Shown here: one piece after another, positions 34,828 to 42,769 of the stretch | Layout: each line of letters begins with the position of its first letter | How positions within the stretch are numbered: position 1 is the first letter of the stretch | NCBI GenBank assembly: GCA_036419695.1 | Contig: CP143946.1 | Coordinates: 3,528,001 to 3,592,000, forward strand | Direction: 5' to 3' | From: [Clostridium] symbiosum | Lineage (GTDB): Bacteria; Bacillota; Clostridia; Lachnospirales; Lachnospiraceae | Length of the DNA stretch: 64,000 bases | Notes under the pieces: model-generated | What the model saw: the letters and a program-made list of their open reading frames with translations, nothing else | What the model was told of the DNA's origin: nothing | Databases searched by the model: none | Made by a program: the position numbers and the translations under genes

Positions 34828-35510
34828 GACTCATAAGCTCCATCTTCATCGGCTACGTCGCCGGCCGGAAGGCCGTCGTCCGCGCTGCCGGCTCCTGCAT
34901 CGCCGGTATTTCCGCCTGCTCCGCCGGCCTCAGCCACGCCGTCATTCACTTCTCCGCCAACTGCGCTGCCGCCGTTTTCATTCACTGCACTTACGCCGTT
35001 CGCTGCATTTTCCTCACCCGAACCGCCGCTTTCCTGGCTTGGTGTGTTCTGGCTGCCGCTCTCCGCTTCGGTACTTGAAGACGAGCCGGTTACGGCACTG
35101 CTTTCTTTGGCTTTGGCTTCCGCTTTTTCGTTCTCGATTCCACTCTCATCGATCAGTTTCAGCATATCTTTTGATGTCATTGATGTATTGAGCGTGTAAG
35201 TACCCGGATATACTTCGTAATCATAAAATTTTGCCTGGATAACAAAAATCAGCTTGTTCTTAATCAGTCCGCTCTTTTCCAGTTCTCCGGCCACAGCCGA
35301 AACGGACTCGCCCTCTTTTACCGTAATCTCCATGTCTTTACCGGGTGCTTCGGCCACAGCCGTCGGGGCAAAAATCTCATGCCCGATGCTGTACCCCCTG
35401 GTGATACCTTCATAAAGCAGGAAAAATACAAGAGCATAGAACAGCAGCCTGATTGACATGCTGATAATTGTCGTGGTTATTCTGTTAATTTCTCTTGTTG
35501 TCCGGCTCAT
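34821..35510 (-). CDS. MltG-like membrane protein lacking the transglycosylase domain
   Basis: 229 residues. A membrane helix near 20-40 (LLFYALVFFLLYEGI) is followed by a LysM-like N-terminal domain as in MltG: ITVKEGESVSAVAGELEKSG, then KFYDYEVYPGTYTLNTSMTSKDML. It stops there: the YceG catalytic domain with its Glu is missing. The last 100 residues are a low-complexity tail rich in Ala, Gly, Ser, Glu and Asn. The gene sits exactly where mltG (yrrL) lies in Bacillus, next to trmR. It probably interacts with the cell wall or division machinery but cannot cleave glycan itself. Confidence 0.82.
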   Translation of the reverse strand: MSRTTREINRITTTIISMSIRLLFYALVFFLLYEGITRGYSIGHEIFAPTAVAEAPGKDMEITVKEGESVSAVAGELEKSGLIKNKLIFVIQAKFYDYEVYPGTYTLNTSMTSKDMLKLIDESGIENEKAEAKAKESSAVTGSSSSTEAESGSQNTPSQESGGSGEENAANGVSAVNENGGSAVGGEVNDGVAEAGGAGGNTGDAGAGSADDGLPAGDVADEDGAYESW

Positions 35511-35542
35511 ACGCGGTCACTCCTGTCTATTCACGATGCACA

Positions 35543-35640
35543 GAAACGGTAAAAATACCGTTTCGCGCCGTGTAACTCGGATTTTCGTGCAGAATAAGCG
35601 CGAAAACGCCTTGCAGAATACTGCCCGTGAGCAGTATTCT
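35543..35640. repeat. Two hairpins between rnj and the mltG-like gene
   Basis: A stem GAAACGGTA / TACCGTTTC (35543-35551, 35556-35564) and a stem AGAATACTGC / GCAGTATTCT (35615-35624, 35631-35640). The second has a T-run only on the plus strand, so it is a poor terminator for the minus-strand genes; the pair may mark RNA processing or partial termination after RNase J. Confidence 0.5.
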
Positions 35641-35657
35641 TTTATCCTCTACCGGTT

Positions 35658-37325
35658 TTACACTTCCATTATAATTGGAAGGATCATCGGATTTCTCTTC
35701 ATCTTCTTCCAGAGGAAATCGCTTAAGCTGTCTCTGATAATATTCTTAATCTTGCCCCAGTCGCTCACGTGGCGTTTCAGGCAGTCCTGTACGGCCGCAT
35801 CCACGATCTTCTGGGCTTCATCCATCAGATCCTCCGACTCTCTGACGTATACAAAACCTCTCGACACGATGTCGGGGCCTGCCATGAGCTGGTTGCTGTA
35901 TTTTTCAAGCGTCAGCACTACGATAATGATACCGTTCTGTGCCAGGTTCTGACGGTCGCGCAGGACGATATTGCCCACATCGCCGATACCGAGTCCGTCT
36001 ACAAGGATTCCTCCCGCCTGAACGTGATCTTCGATCTTGTAGCCCTCTTCTCCAATCTCCACCACATCGCCGGACGACATGATGATGACATTCTCCTTCG
36101 GGATGCCCATGGACTCCGCCAGGCCCTTCTGTGCCATCAGGTGACGGTACTCGCCGTGCACAGGAATCGCATATTTCGGACGGATCAGGGAATACATCAG
36201 TTTGATTTCTTCCTGGCAGGCATGTCCGGAAACATGGGTATCCTGGAAAATAACCTCGGCTCCCTTCATGGAAAGCTCGTTGATTACCTTGGAAACTGCC
36301 TTTTCATTGCCTGGGATCGGTGTTGAACTTAATATTACCACATCTCCCGGCATAATGGATACTTTTTTATGAAGGCTGGCGGCCATTCTGGAAAGGGCGG
36401 CCATGGATTCTCCCTGGCTTCCCGTCGTAATCAGGACCGTATCCTCTTTCTTGTAATTTTTCAGGTGTTCAATATCGATCAGCGTTCCCTCCGGAATATT
36501 GATATATCCCAGTTCGCTGGCCGTGCCGATTACATTGACCATGCTTCGGCCTTCCACCACGACTTTTCTTCCATACTTATAGGCGGAATTGATAATCTGC
36601 TGAACGCGGTCTACATTGGACGCAAAGGTCGCAACAAGAATCCTGTTATTCTTATGTTCTGCAAAAATGGAATCAAAGGTTTTTCCAACCGTTCTCTCCG
36701 ACATGGTAAATCCCGGTCTGATGGCATTGGTACTGTCGCACATAAGCGCCAGAACGCCTTTCTTGCCAAGCTCTGCAAAACGCTGCAGGTCAGCCGGCTC
36801 ACCAAATACGGGAGTATAATCGATCTTAAAGTCACCCGTGTGAAGAATAATTCCAGCCGGTGTGAAGATCGCAAGAGCGGATGCATCTGCAATACTGTGG
36901 TTCGTCTTAACGAATTCGATTCTGAAGCAGCCCAGGTTGATGGACTGGCCGTGTTTTACCACCTTGCGTTTGATGGACTTTGTCATGTTGTGTTCTTTTA
37001 ATTTATTGTCAATCAGTCCGATTGTCAGCTTAGTTCCATATACGGGAGCCGGTACATCTTTCAGTACGTACGGCAGCGCGCCGATATGATCTTCGTGGCC
37101 GTGTGTGATAACAAAGCCCTTCACCTTGCTGATATTGTTCTTTAAATAGGTCACGTCCGGAATAACCAAATCGATTCCCAGCATGTCGTCGCTTGGGAAT
37201 GCCAGACCGCAGTCCACGACAATAATACTGTCTTCATATTCAAAGGCAGTCATGTTCATGCCGATCTGTTCCAGTCCTCCGAGCGGAATGATCTTTACCT
37301 TATTTTGTTTCATATCCTGTTTCAA
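35658..37325 (-). CDS. rnj: Ribonuclease J
   Basis: About 555 residues. Metallo-beta-lactamase domain with ITHGHEDHIGALP (HxHxDH zinc site about 78-83 of the longest frame), LHTGDFKID, the beta-CASP region with VEGRSMVN, and IPVHGEYRHL (motif C His) followed by an RNase J C-terminal domain. It is a cytoplasmic 5'-3' exonuclease and endonuclease for mRNA turnover and rRNA maturation. The frame opens with GTG at 37334 inside the GGAGG; TTG at 37325, eight bases after it, is preferred, and ATG at 37313 (MKQNKVKIIPLGG) is also reasonable. Confidence 0.95.
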   Translation of the reverse strand: MKQDMKQNKVKIIPLGGLEQIGMNMTAFEYEDSIIVVDCGLAFPSDDMLGIDLVIPDVTYLKNNISKVKGFVITHGHEDHIGALPYVLKDVPAPVYGTKLTIGLIDNKLKEHNMTKSIKRKVVKHGQSINLGCFRIEFVKTNHSIADASALAIFTPAGIILHTGDFKIDYTPVFGEPADLQRFAELGKKGVLALMCDSTNAIRPGFTMSERTVGKTFDSIFAEHKNNRILVATFASNVDRVQQIINSAYKYGRKVVVEGRSMVNVIGTASELGYINIPEGTLIDIEHLKNYKKEDTVLITTGSQGESMAALSRMAASLHKKVSIMPGDVVILSSTPIPGNEKAVSKVINELSMKGAEVIFQDTHVSGHACQEEIKLMYSLIRPKYAIPVHGEYRHLMAQKGLAESMGIPKENVIIMSSGDVVEIGEEGYKIEDHVQAGGILVDGLGIGDVGNIVLRDRQNLAQNGIIIVVLTLEKYSNQLMAGPDIVSRGFVYVRESEDLMDEAQKIVDAAVQDCLKRHVSDWGKIKNIIRDSLSDFLWKKMKRNPMILPIIMEV

Positions 37326-37381
37326 AGATTGCACCTCCGTGTGTCTTTCATTTTCGTTTTTCTGTTATTTCTCTATCTCTG

Positions 37382-37678
37382 TTATTTCTCTATCTCTACT
37401 CCCAGGTCGCTCATAAGCTCCTCAAAAATTTTGGACATGTAATCGAGTTCTCCGTCATCGTCCACAAATTCATAAGATGCTTCCGGGTCTTCCGGTTTTG
37501 ATTTATCTCTTAAAAGATAGCAGTCGCCATCTTCCTCTTTTGAATCGGTCACTAAAAGATAGGTTTCCCCATTCATCTTAGTCTCTTCCAGTACATAAAA
37601 ACTGATTGATTCTCCATCCTCAGTCTGGAGCGTAATCATATCGTCGCTGTTTTCCATAATTTTGTCAAATGTATCCAT
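37382..37678 (-). CDS. DUF1292 protein (YrzB-like)
   Basis: 98 residues, very acidic: MDTFDKIMENSDDMITLQTE with the DUF1292 core SFYVLEETKMNGETYLLV followed by YEFVDDDGELDYM. Small cytoplasmic protein of unknown function, always found near ruvX and ireB in Firmicutes. ATG at 37678 follows AAAGGA; the longer open frame covers the ruvX 3' end and is not used. The stop codon lies inside a perfect 17-bp tandem duplication (37361-37394). Confidence 0.9.
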   Translation of the reverse strand: MDTFDKIMENSDDMITLQTEDGESISFYVLEETKMNGETYLLVTDSKEEDGDCYLLRDKSKPEDPEASYEFVDDDGELDYMSKIFEELMSDLGVEIEK

Positions 37679-37736
37679 TCTGATTTTCCTTTCCTGCCTG
37701 CAGAATTGTCCCGGCGCACCGTCGCCTTCTGCGGCA

Positions 37737-38207
37737 CTATTCCTCCGACTGTTCCATCGGCTGTGTATTTGCCATATTTTCCTTACTGATAGCCAGTGAA
37801 TCCAGATAGCCCTGCAAAATAAGGGAAGCCGCAACTTTATCAATCACTGCTTTCCTGTTCTCGCGGCGCACTCCGCTTTCTATTAAAATCTGCTCTGCAG
37901 CAGTCGTAGTCAAACGCTCGTCCCATAAAATCACAGGCAGACCGGTGCGGCGCTCCAGCATTTCTTTAAATGCAAGCGTCTTCTCCACGCGCCCTCCCGA
38001 TGTATTATTCATATTCTTAGGATACCCTAAAACTATCGTTTCAATCTGGTATTCCCCGATCAATTCTTCAATCCGCGCGCACGTCTGGCGCAGTTTATTC
38101 TCGTCCTTGCGGGTGATCGTCTCAACGCCCTGGGCCGTGAAACCCAGCAGATCGCTGACCGCCACCCCCGTCGTCTTAGACCCAAAGTCAAGTCCCATCA
38201 CTCTCAT
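37737..38207 (-). CDS. ruvX: YqgF/RuvX-family putative pre-16S rRNA nuclease
   Basis: About 156 residues with an RNase H-like fold: MRVMGLDFGSKTTGVAVSD (first catalytic Asp), IVLGYPKNMNNTSGGR and DERLTTTAAEQILIESG (second and third acidic residues), ending in KVAASLILQGYLD. It processes the 16S rRNA 5' end or resolves Holliday junctions. The start at 38207 gives the conserved N-terminus; the ribosome site is weak. It is in the ireB-ruvX-DUF1292 order shared with Bacillus. Confidence 0.94.
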   Translation of the reverse strand: MRVMGLDFGSKTTGVAVSDLLGFTAQGVETITRKDENKLRQTCARIEELIGEYQIETIVLGYPKNMNNTSGGRVEKTLAFKEMLERRTGLPVILWDERLTTTAAEQILIESGVRRENRKAVIDKVAASLILQGYLDSLAISKENMANTQPMEQSEE

Positions 38208-38356
38208 AAGCTGTTTTACCCATAACAAAACAAGCTGGCATCCTGCCAACTGTCCTGCCTTTCCTATCTTACGCTGTTATCCGTTCCGGAATCATATAGA
38301 ACAAAAGAAAACGGCCCAAAGCCGTCCCACAAAACCAATCCCGGGTCAAGCCCGTA

Positions 38357-38620
38357 CTATTTAAGTTTTGTCTCCACGTAAACCTTCATCAGTTCTTCCA
38401 GAATCTCATCACGCTCAACCTTCATAATCAGGCTCCTGGCGCTCTTATGGCTGGTAATATAGGTCGGATCTCCAGACATAATATACCCGACCATCTGATT
38501 AATAGGGTTGTACCCCTTTTCAGTCAAAGCAACATAAACCTGCTCCAGAACCTGGCTAACTTCCAGCTTCTTCTCTTCCTGTACTGCCTTAAAAAATTGT
38601 GTATTACTAATATCGCCCAT
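38357..38620 (-). CDS. ireB: IreB-family regulatory protein
   Basis: 87 residues, DUF965: VLEQVYVALTEKGYNPINQM, VGYIMSGDPTYITSHKSAR and SLIMKVERDEILEEL are the family signatures. IreB is a substrate of the PASTA kinase IreK/PrkC and affects intrinsic cephalosporin resistance in enterococci. ATG at 38620 is preferred; a GTG at 38632 is almost on top of the AAAGGA site. It is the first gene of the ireB-ruvX-DUF1292 group, with its own promoter. Confidence 0.93.
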   Translation of the reverse strand: MGDISNTQFFKAVQEEKKLEVSQVLEQVYVALTEKGYNPINQMVGYIMSGDPTYITSHKSARSLIMKVERDEILEELMKVYVETKLK

Positions 38621-38654
38621 GATTTTATCCACGTCCTTTAAACTACTCTTATCT

Positions 38655-38683
38655 ATTCTACATTAAAAACCTTCATTCGGCAA
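38655..38683 (-). promoter_or_regulatory. ireB operon promoter
   Basis: On the minus strand TTGCCG (38678-38683), a 17-bp spacer and TAGAAT (38655-38660) form a good sigma-A promoter, giving a leader of about 25-30 nt before ireB. Confidence 0.65.
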
Positions 38684-38715
38684 GAGAAATTTTCGCGCCT
38701 GCAATGAGCAGTGCG

Positions 38716-38782
38716 AAAAAACGGCCGAGTATAACTCTGTTGGGAGCTTGCTCACATAAAGAGTTATGCTTGGCCGTTTTTT
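38716..38782. terminator. Bidirectional terminator hairpin
   Basis: AAAAAACGGCC and ATAACTCT (38716-38738) pair with AGAGTTAT and GGCCGTTTTTT (38760-38782). A-run and T-run flanks make it active in both directions; it would end minus-strand transcripts from the HHH gene before the ireB promoter. It overlaps the first unit of the tandem repeat. Confidence 0.7.
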
Positions 38783-39055
38783 CATAGGGCGAATGCCCGC
38801 GACTGAGATGCAGCGTAGCGGAATCGAAGTCGTGCACTGCGGTGTAGTGGGTCGCCACCAGTTCTTTTCGTTGGGAGCTTGCTCACATAAGAGGATGTAC
38901 TTGGCTGTTTTTTCATAGGGCGAATGCCCGCGACTGACGCATTGAACACTTGGCGAGGTCTTTTCGAGCCTAGCGTGAAAGTGTGCCGTTGCAGATGCAG
39001 CGCAGCGGAATCGAAGTTGTGCACTGCGGTGTAGTGGGACGCCACCAGTTCTTTT
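38739..39055. repeat. Tandem duplication with a 55-nt inserted module
   Basis: Unit 1 (38739-38869, 131 bp) and unit 2 (38870-39055) share GTTGGGAGCTTGCTCACATAA, TTCATAGGGCGAATGCCCGC and GTGCACTGCGGTGTAGTGG blocks. Unit 2 is longer because of an insertion at about 38938-38993 that closely matches the internal module of repeat copy A (4477-4531), roughly four bases in five. Frames on either strand translate into the repetitive peptide HYTAVH-FDSA-LHL, a sign of repeat DNA rather than a gene. Confidence 0.75.
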
Positions 39056-39076
39056 TCATTCTTTCCGTTCTTCCCC

Positions 39077-39358
39077 TCACCCCTCCCCCTCATTCCTTTC
39101 CGGATACTCTTTATCCTTCCAATACCACCACTTCAATTTCTCCGGCTCACGCGCCTCATGTTCCGCATAGTAAACGGCCAGCCTGAAAACATAGAGCTGG
39201 CATCTGTCCTCCTGAAATCCCTTTTTAATACAGTCAAGACGATACAGCTCCTCCGGATCCTTCCCTACCAAATCACTTACCTTATTAATTCCAATATTCA
39301 ACAGATGCTGTTCAATCCGTTCTCCCACTCCGGGGATCTCCCTTAAACTATTTCCCAT
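39077..39358 (-). CDS. Helix-hairpin-helix protein (Cdd1/pathogenicity-locus family)
   Basis: 93 residues. MGNSLREIPGVGERIEQHLL is a helix-hairpin-helix motif with a G-V-G hairpin, followed by a second helical pair (VSDLVGKDPEELYRLDC) and KWWYWKD near the end, as in the Cdd1 family. Proteins of this type are small presumed DNA-binding proteins of unknown role. ATG at 39358 follows GGAGG with seven-base spacing, better than the ATG five codons earlier. It stands alone between mtaB and the tandem repeat. Confidence 0.8.
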   Translation of the reverse strand: MGNSLREIPGVGERIEQHLLNIGINKVSDLVGKDPEELYRLDCIKKGFQEDRCQLYVFRLAVYYAEHEAREPEKLKWWYWKDKEYPERNEGEG

Positions 39359-39382
39359 TTTCTTCCTCCTCATTACCTTCCC

Positions 39383-39547
39383 CTATAATCTGAAGTCATC
39401 ACGTGACCATGCAACCTCCTCAGCAGAATCCCCCTCCGCAGCCCACTCAATAATCCGTGCTACCAGGCCCGGTGTAACAGTTCTGTTATTCCACTTCGGT
39501 GTCAAATACCGTCTCCAGCATCCGTTTTCATATCTTATAATTCCATT
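39383..39547 (-). other. Open frame of 54 codons without a start codon, possible gene remnant
   Basis: Between the mtaB terminator and the HHH gene, a minus-strand frame bounded by TAA at 39548 and TAG at 39383 reads ENGCWRRYLTPKWNNRTVTP and then GLVARIIEWAAEGDSAEEVA, ending in WSRDDFRL. It looks protein-like but has no ATG, GTG or TTG in a starting position. It may be the 3' remnant of a lost gene, or chance. Confidence 0.3.
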
Positions 39548-39574
39548 TTACCACATTTACAAACAAAATTGCAA

Positions 39575-39613
39575 AAGGCACAGCAGACCATTCACAATCG
39601 TCCGCTGTGCCTT
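39575..39613 (-). terminator. mtaB terminator
   Basis: Stem AAGGCACAGCAGAC / GTCCGCTGTGCCTT (39575-39588, 39600-39613; one mismatch) about 40 bp after the mtaB stop, followed on the minus strand by a T-rich tract TTTTGCAATTTTG. Confidence 0.8.
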
Positions 39614-39652
39614 CCCAATGCAGCCTTATTCGTAATTATTTCACGTTCACCG

Positions 39653-40972
39653 TTACCTCGATTCTTCCAAAAGGAGAATCTCATCCGTCAGTTTCCCTTT
39701 CAACATCCCCTTAACCGTGGCATTCTTAAGCCCTTCCCTGAACGGCACTGCTGCCTTTACATACTGTCTGGTATGCCCCATCATATAAGTCACCCCTTCT
39801 ATGATAACAGGCTCCTCCAGAAGCACTTCCGTCTCTTTTCCGAGAAATGATTCCCGGTACGCCCCGGACATTTCACGCTCCAGTGTAAGAAGAATATCAC
39901 TGCGGACCGATTTCACCGGCTCCGGCACCTGATTTTCCATCACGGCAGCCTTTGTGCCCTCCCGCTTTGAATATTTGAAAATATGCATCTCATAAAACCG
40001 CACGGTCTCCAAAAACTTTTTTGTCGTGGCGAATTCTTCCTCCGTCTCTCCCGGAAACCCTACGATCACATCCGTCGTGACTGCCGGATTGTCGAAGTGT
40101 TTTCTAAGAATCCCGCACCGTTCCAGATAATCCTCCGCCGTATAGTGGCGGTTCATTCTGGCCAGGGTTGCATTGCATCCGCTCTGAAGGGAAAGATGGA
40201 AATGGGGGCAGATCGTTCTAAGCGACGCCAGGGCAGAGGTGAATTCCTCCGTTATAATACGCGGTTCCAGCGAACCAAGACGGATTCTCTCGAGACCCTC
40301 TATCTTATCAAGCTTCTGAATTAGACTCAGAAGGTTTTCCTTCTTCTCCCCCGCAAAATCGACGCCATAGGAGCTCAGGTGGATTCCCGTCAGTACAATC
40401 TCTTTATATCCCGCTGCCGCCAGCCCCTCGACTTCCCTCACCACATCCTCCACAGCACGGCTTCTGACCCGTCCTCTTGTGTAAGGAATGATGCAATAGC
40501 TGCAAAACTGGTTGCAGCCGTCCTGGACCTTAATAAAGGCCCTTGTGTGGCCGGCGATTTTTTTAACGTGCAGTTCTTCATATTCATGGGAAGCAGCGAT
40601 ATCAATCACTTCCTCGCGCTCTTCCCTGTCGCCGAAATACCGTTCCAAAAGCTCCACCAGATCTTTTTTCTTATTATTCCCAATTATCAAATCCACAGCG
40701 CTGTCTTTTTCCAAATCATCCTTGGCAGCCTGGACATAACAGCCCACCGCCACAACCACGGATTCCGGATTCATCTTTTTGGCGCGGTGCAGCATTTGCC
40801 TTGATTTTTTGTCTGCTACGTTTGTCACGGAACAGGTGTTGATAATATATACGTCGGCCCCTTCCTTAAAGGGCACGATCTCATAGCCGGCATCTTCCAG
40901 GAGCTGCTGCATGGCTTCTGTCTCATAGGCATTTACCTTGCATCCCAGATTGTGCAGTGCTGCTTTTTTCAT
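39653..40972 (-). CDS. mtaB: tRNA t6A37 methylthiotransferase MtaB
   Basis: About 439 residues. The N-terminal UPF0004 domain has MKKAALHNLGCKVNAYE, NTCSVTN and VGCYVQ (three Cys for the auxiliary Fe-S cluster); the radical SAM core has DGCNQFCSYCIIPYTRGR (CxxxCxxC); a TRAM domain closes the protein. NLGCKVNAYET distinguishes MtaB (YqeV) from MiaB and RimO. It makes ms2t6A37 in tRNAs reading ANN codons. ATG at 40972, seven bases after AAGGAG, is used. Confidence 0.95.
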   Translation of the reverse strand: MKKAALHNLGCKVNAYETEAMQQLLEDAGYEIVPFKEGADVYIINTCSVTNVADKKSRQMLHRAKKMNPESVVVAVGCYVQAAKDDLEKDSAVDLIIGNNKKKDLVELLERYFGDREEREEVIDIAASHEYEELHVKKIAGHTRAFIKVQDGCNQFCSYCIIPYTRGRVRSRAVEDVVREVEGLAAAGYKEIVLTGIHLSSYGVDFAGEKKENLLSLIQKLDKIEGLERIRLGSLEPRIITEEFTSALASLRTICPHFHLSLQSGCNATLARMNRHYTAEDYLERCGILRKHFDNPAVTTDVIVGFPGETEEEFATTKKFLETVRFYEMHIFKYSKREGTKAAVMENQVPEPVKSVRSDILLTLEREMSGAYRESFLGKETEVLLEEPVIIEGVTYMMGHTRQYVKAAVPFREGLKNATVKGMLKGKLTDEILLLEESR

Positions 40973-41109
40973 TGTCATTCTCCTTAAATTAAAAATTTAC
41001 CGGACGGACCAAACTATAACCAGCCGCTCTGCGCCCGGCAGACCGTCCCATGGATACAGCCCGGCGTGAACATTAACGGCAAAGCATCTGATTTCATACA
41101 ATCTCTCTC

Positions 41110-41138
41110 TTGACTTTTCCTCCATATCTCGGTAGTAT
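41110..41138 (+). promoter_or_regulatory. Promoter of the HPr-like gene
   Basis: TTGACT (41110-41115), 17-bp spacer, TAGTAT (41133-41138); transcription would start near 41145, about 55 nt before the gene, which has AGAGGAGG in front of its ATG. Confidence 0.7.
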
Positions 41139-41200
41139 AGAGTTAGCATTTTACCATCATAATACGCTGTGACAACTTAGCAGCAAGAGGAGGTTTTTTC

Positions 41201-41431
41201 ATGAAAACAGTTAGTATTTCTTTAAATTCTATTGATAAAGTTAAATCCTTTGTAAATGATTTAGCAAAATTTAATGTCGATTTTGACCTTGTATCCGGCA
41301 GGTATGTAATTGATGCAAAGTCCATCATGGGTATCTTCAGCCTTGATTTGTCCAAGCCTATCGATCTGAACATCCATTCTGAATCAGAAATTGATGAGAT
41401 TCTGACCATCTTAGCACCATACATTGTATAA
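41201..41431 (+). CDS. HPr-like protein without the phospho-His site (Crh-like)
   Basis: 76 residues. The HPr regulatory-site region is present as DAKSIMGIFSLDL, which includes the Ser that HPr kinase phosphorylates (Ser46 in HPr), but the active-site loop that normally reads GIHARPA is replaced by NSIDKVKSF, so there is no His15. That is the pattern of Bacillus Crh, a CcpA co-repressor that cannot carry PTS phosphate. The gene is alone, with a strong promoter and ribosome site, between divergent mtaB and convergent thiI. Assignment as Crh-like is inference from motif loss and retention; a structural HPr-fold role is also possible. Confidence 0.75.
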   Translation: MKTVSISLNSIDKVKSFVNDLAKFNVDFDLVSGRYVIDAKSIMGIFSLDLSKPIDLNIHSESEIDEILTILAPYIV

Positions 41432-41473
41432 GTGATTACCTTCAACAAAAAAATACGCACTGTTGACGGAAAA

Positions 41474-41506
41474 AACCGCTGCCTGAGCACCTGCTTTGCA
41501 GCGGTT
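41474..41506. terminator. Bidirectional terminator between the HPr-like gene and thiI
   Basis: Stem AACCGCTGC / GCAGCGGTT (41474-41482, 41498-41506) with A-run before and TCTTTTT after; serves both convergent genes. Confidence 0.8.
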
Positions 41507-41516
41507 CTTTTTAATA

Positions 41517-42695
41517 TCAGCATCTTATTATTTCTGCCGTCTCTATCGCCTGTTTCATCATTTCATCAATCTTTTCTTCCAGTTTTTTCTCCGACTTGCG
41601 GATAATTTCCAGATTTGGTTTTGTAACCGGATGTTTTGCTACAAATATCGTACAGCAGTCCTCATACGGTTCGATCGATGTCTCATACGTTCCGATTTTC
41701 TGTGAAATATCCACGATCTCCTGTTTATCAAACCCAATTACCGGACGGAATACCGGCAAGGTGCACACTTCGTTTGTTACCGCCAACGAATGTACGGTCT
41801 GGGAGGCCACCTGTCCGATGCTCTCCCCTGTGATCAGGCCGAGGCAGCCGTCCTTTTTAGCCAGCTCTTCTGCAATCTTCATCATGTAACGGCGCATGAT
41901 AATCGTCAGCTCCTCATGAGGACACTGATCATAGATATAAAGCTGGATATCGGTAAAATTCACGACATGGAGCTTAATCGGTCCTGAATACCTGGATACC
42001 AGTTTCGCCAGATCCACGACCTTCTGTTTTGCCCTCTCACTTGTATAAGGCGGAGCATGGAAATACGTAGCCTCGATCATGACGCCGCGTTTTGCAATCA
42101 TATAGCCTGCCACCGGACTGTCGATACCGCCTGATAAGAGAAGCATGGCCTTTCCGTTGGTTCCCACCGGCATGCCCCCGGGGCCCGGAATAACGAGGGA
42201 ATAAAGGTTGATGAGCTTTCCTCTGATCTCCACATGGAGAAGCACGTCCGGATTGTGGACATCCACCTTTGTTTCAGTGTATGTTTCCAGTATAATCTCA
42301 CCCAAATCACGGTTGATCTGCTCGGATGTATAGGGATACTGTTTGTTGGCCCTTCTCGTGTCCACTTTAAACGTAAAATTTTTGTCGGGGTACGTTTCGT
42401 CAATATATTTGACCACCTGCTCTTTTAAATCCTCATATCCTTTGTCTTCAATCTGGACCATCGGGCAGATACCGGCAATGCCGAATACGCACTTCAAAGT
42501 AGCCACAACCTCGTCATAATCGAATTCCGAAGCCGCATGCGCATAAATGCGCCCCGACTCTTTAGTCACGGAGAAATTGCCGTCCAGGCGTTTTAACGCG
42601 TGATGTATGTGGGAGGTCAGCTTATCCTCAAAAATGTATCTGTTCTTACCTTTAACACCGATCTCGGCATACTTTATTAAAAATGACCGTACCAT
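41517..42695 (-). CDS. thiI: tRNA 4-thiouridine synthetase ThiI
   Basis: 392 residues. N-terminal ferredoxin-like and THUMP domains (about 1-165), then a PP-loop ATPase domain with LLSGGIDSPVAGYM and later GESIGQVASQT. The rhodanese domain of the E. coli protein is missing, as usual in Firmicutes, where a dedicated cysteine desulfurase supplies the sulfur; the desulfurase gene lies just upstream. It adenylates and thiolates U8 of tRNA and may feed thiazole synthesis. AGAGGA precedes the ATG by about 11 bases. Confidence 0.95.
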   Translation of the reverse strand: MVRSFLIKYAEIGVKGKNRYIFEDKLTSHIHHALKRLDGNFSVTKESGRIYAHAASEFDYDEVVATLKCVFGIAGICPMVQIEDKGYEDLKEQVVKYIDETYPDKNFTFKVDTRRANKQYPYTSEQINRDLGEIILETYTETKVDVHNPDVLLHVEIRGKLINLYSLVIPGPGGMPVGTNGKAMLLLSGGIDSPVAGYMIAKRGVMIEATYFHAPPYTSERAKQKVVDLAKLVSRYSGPIKLHVVNFTDIQLYIYDQCPHEELTIIMRRYMMKIAEELAKKDGCLGLITGESIGQVASQTVHSLAVTNEVCTLPVFRPVIGFDKQEIVDISQKIGTYETSIEPYEDCCTIFVAKHPVTKPNLEIIRKSEKKLEEKIDEMMKQAIETAEIIRC

Positions 42696-42769
42696 AAATT
42701 AATTTATCCTCTCTGTCTCTCTGAATGGCTCATCCGCTTTCATTGTCCTGCGTCTCATTGGATGCCATA

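Noticed and set aside
38673..39093. Overlapping minus-strand frames of 61 and 103 codons with an HYTAVH-FDSA peptide
   Set aside because: They lie entirely in the tandem repeat, the peptide recurs because the DNA recurs, and there is no ribosome site or family match.
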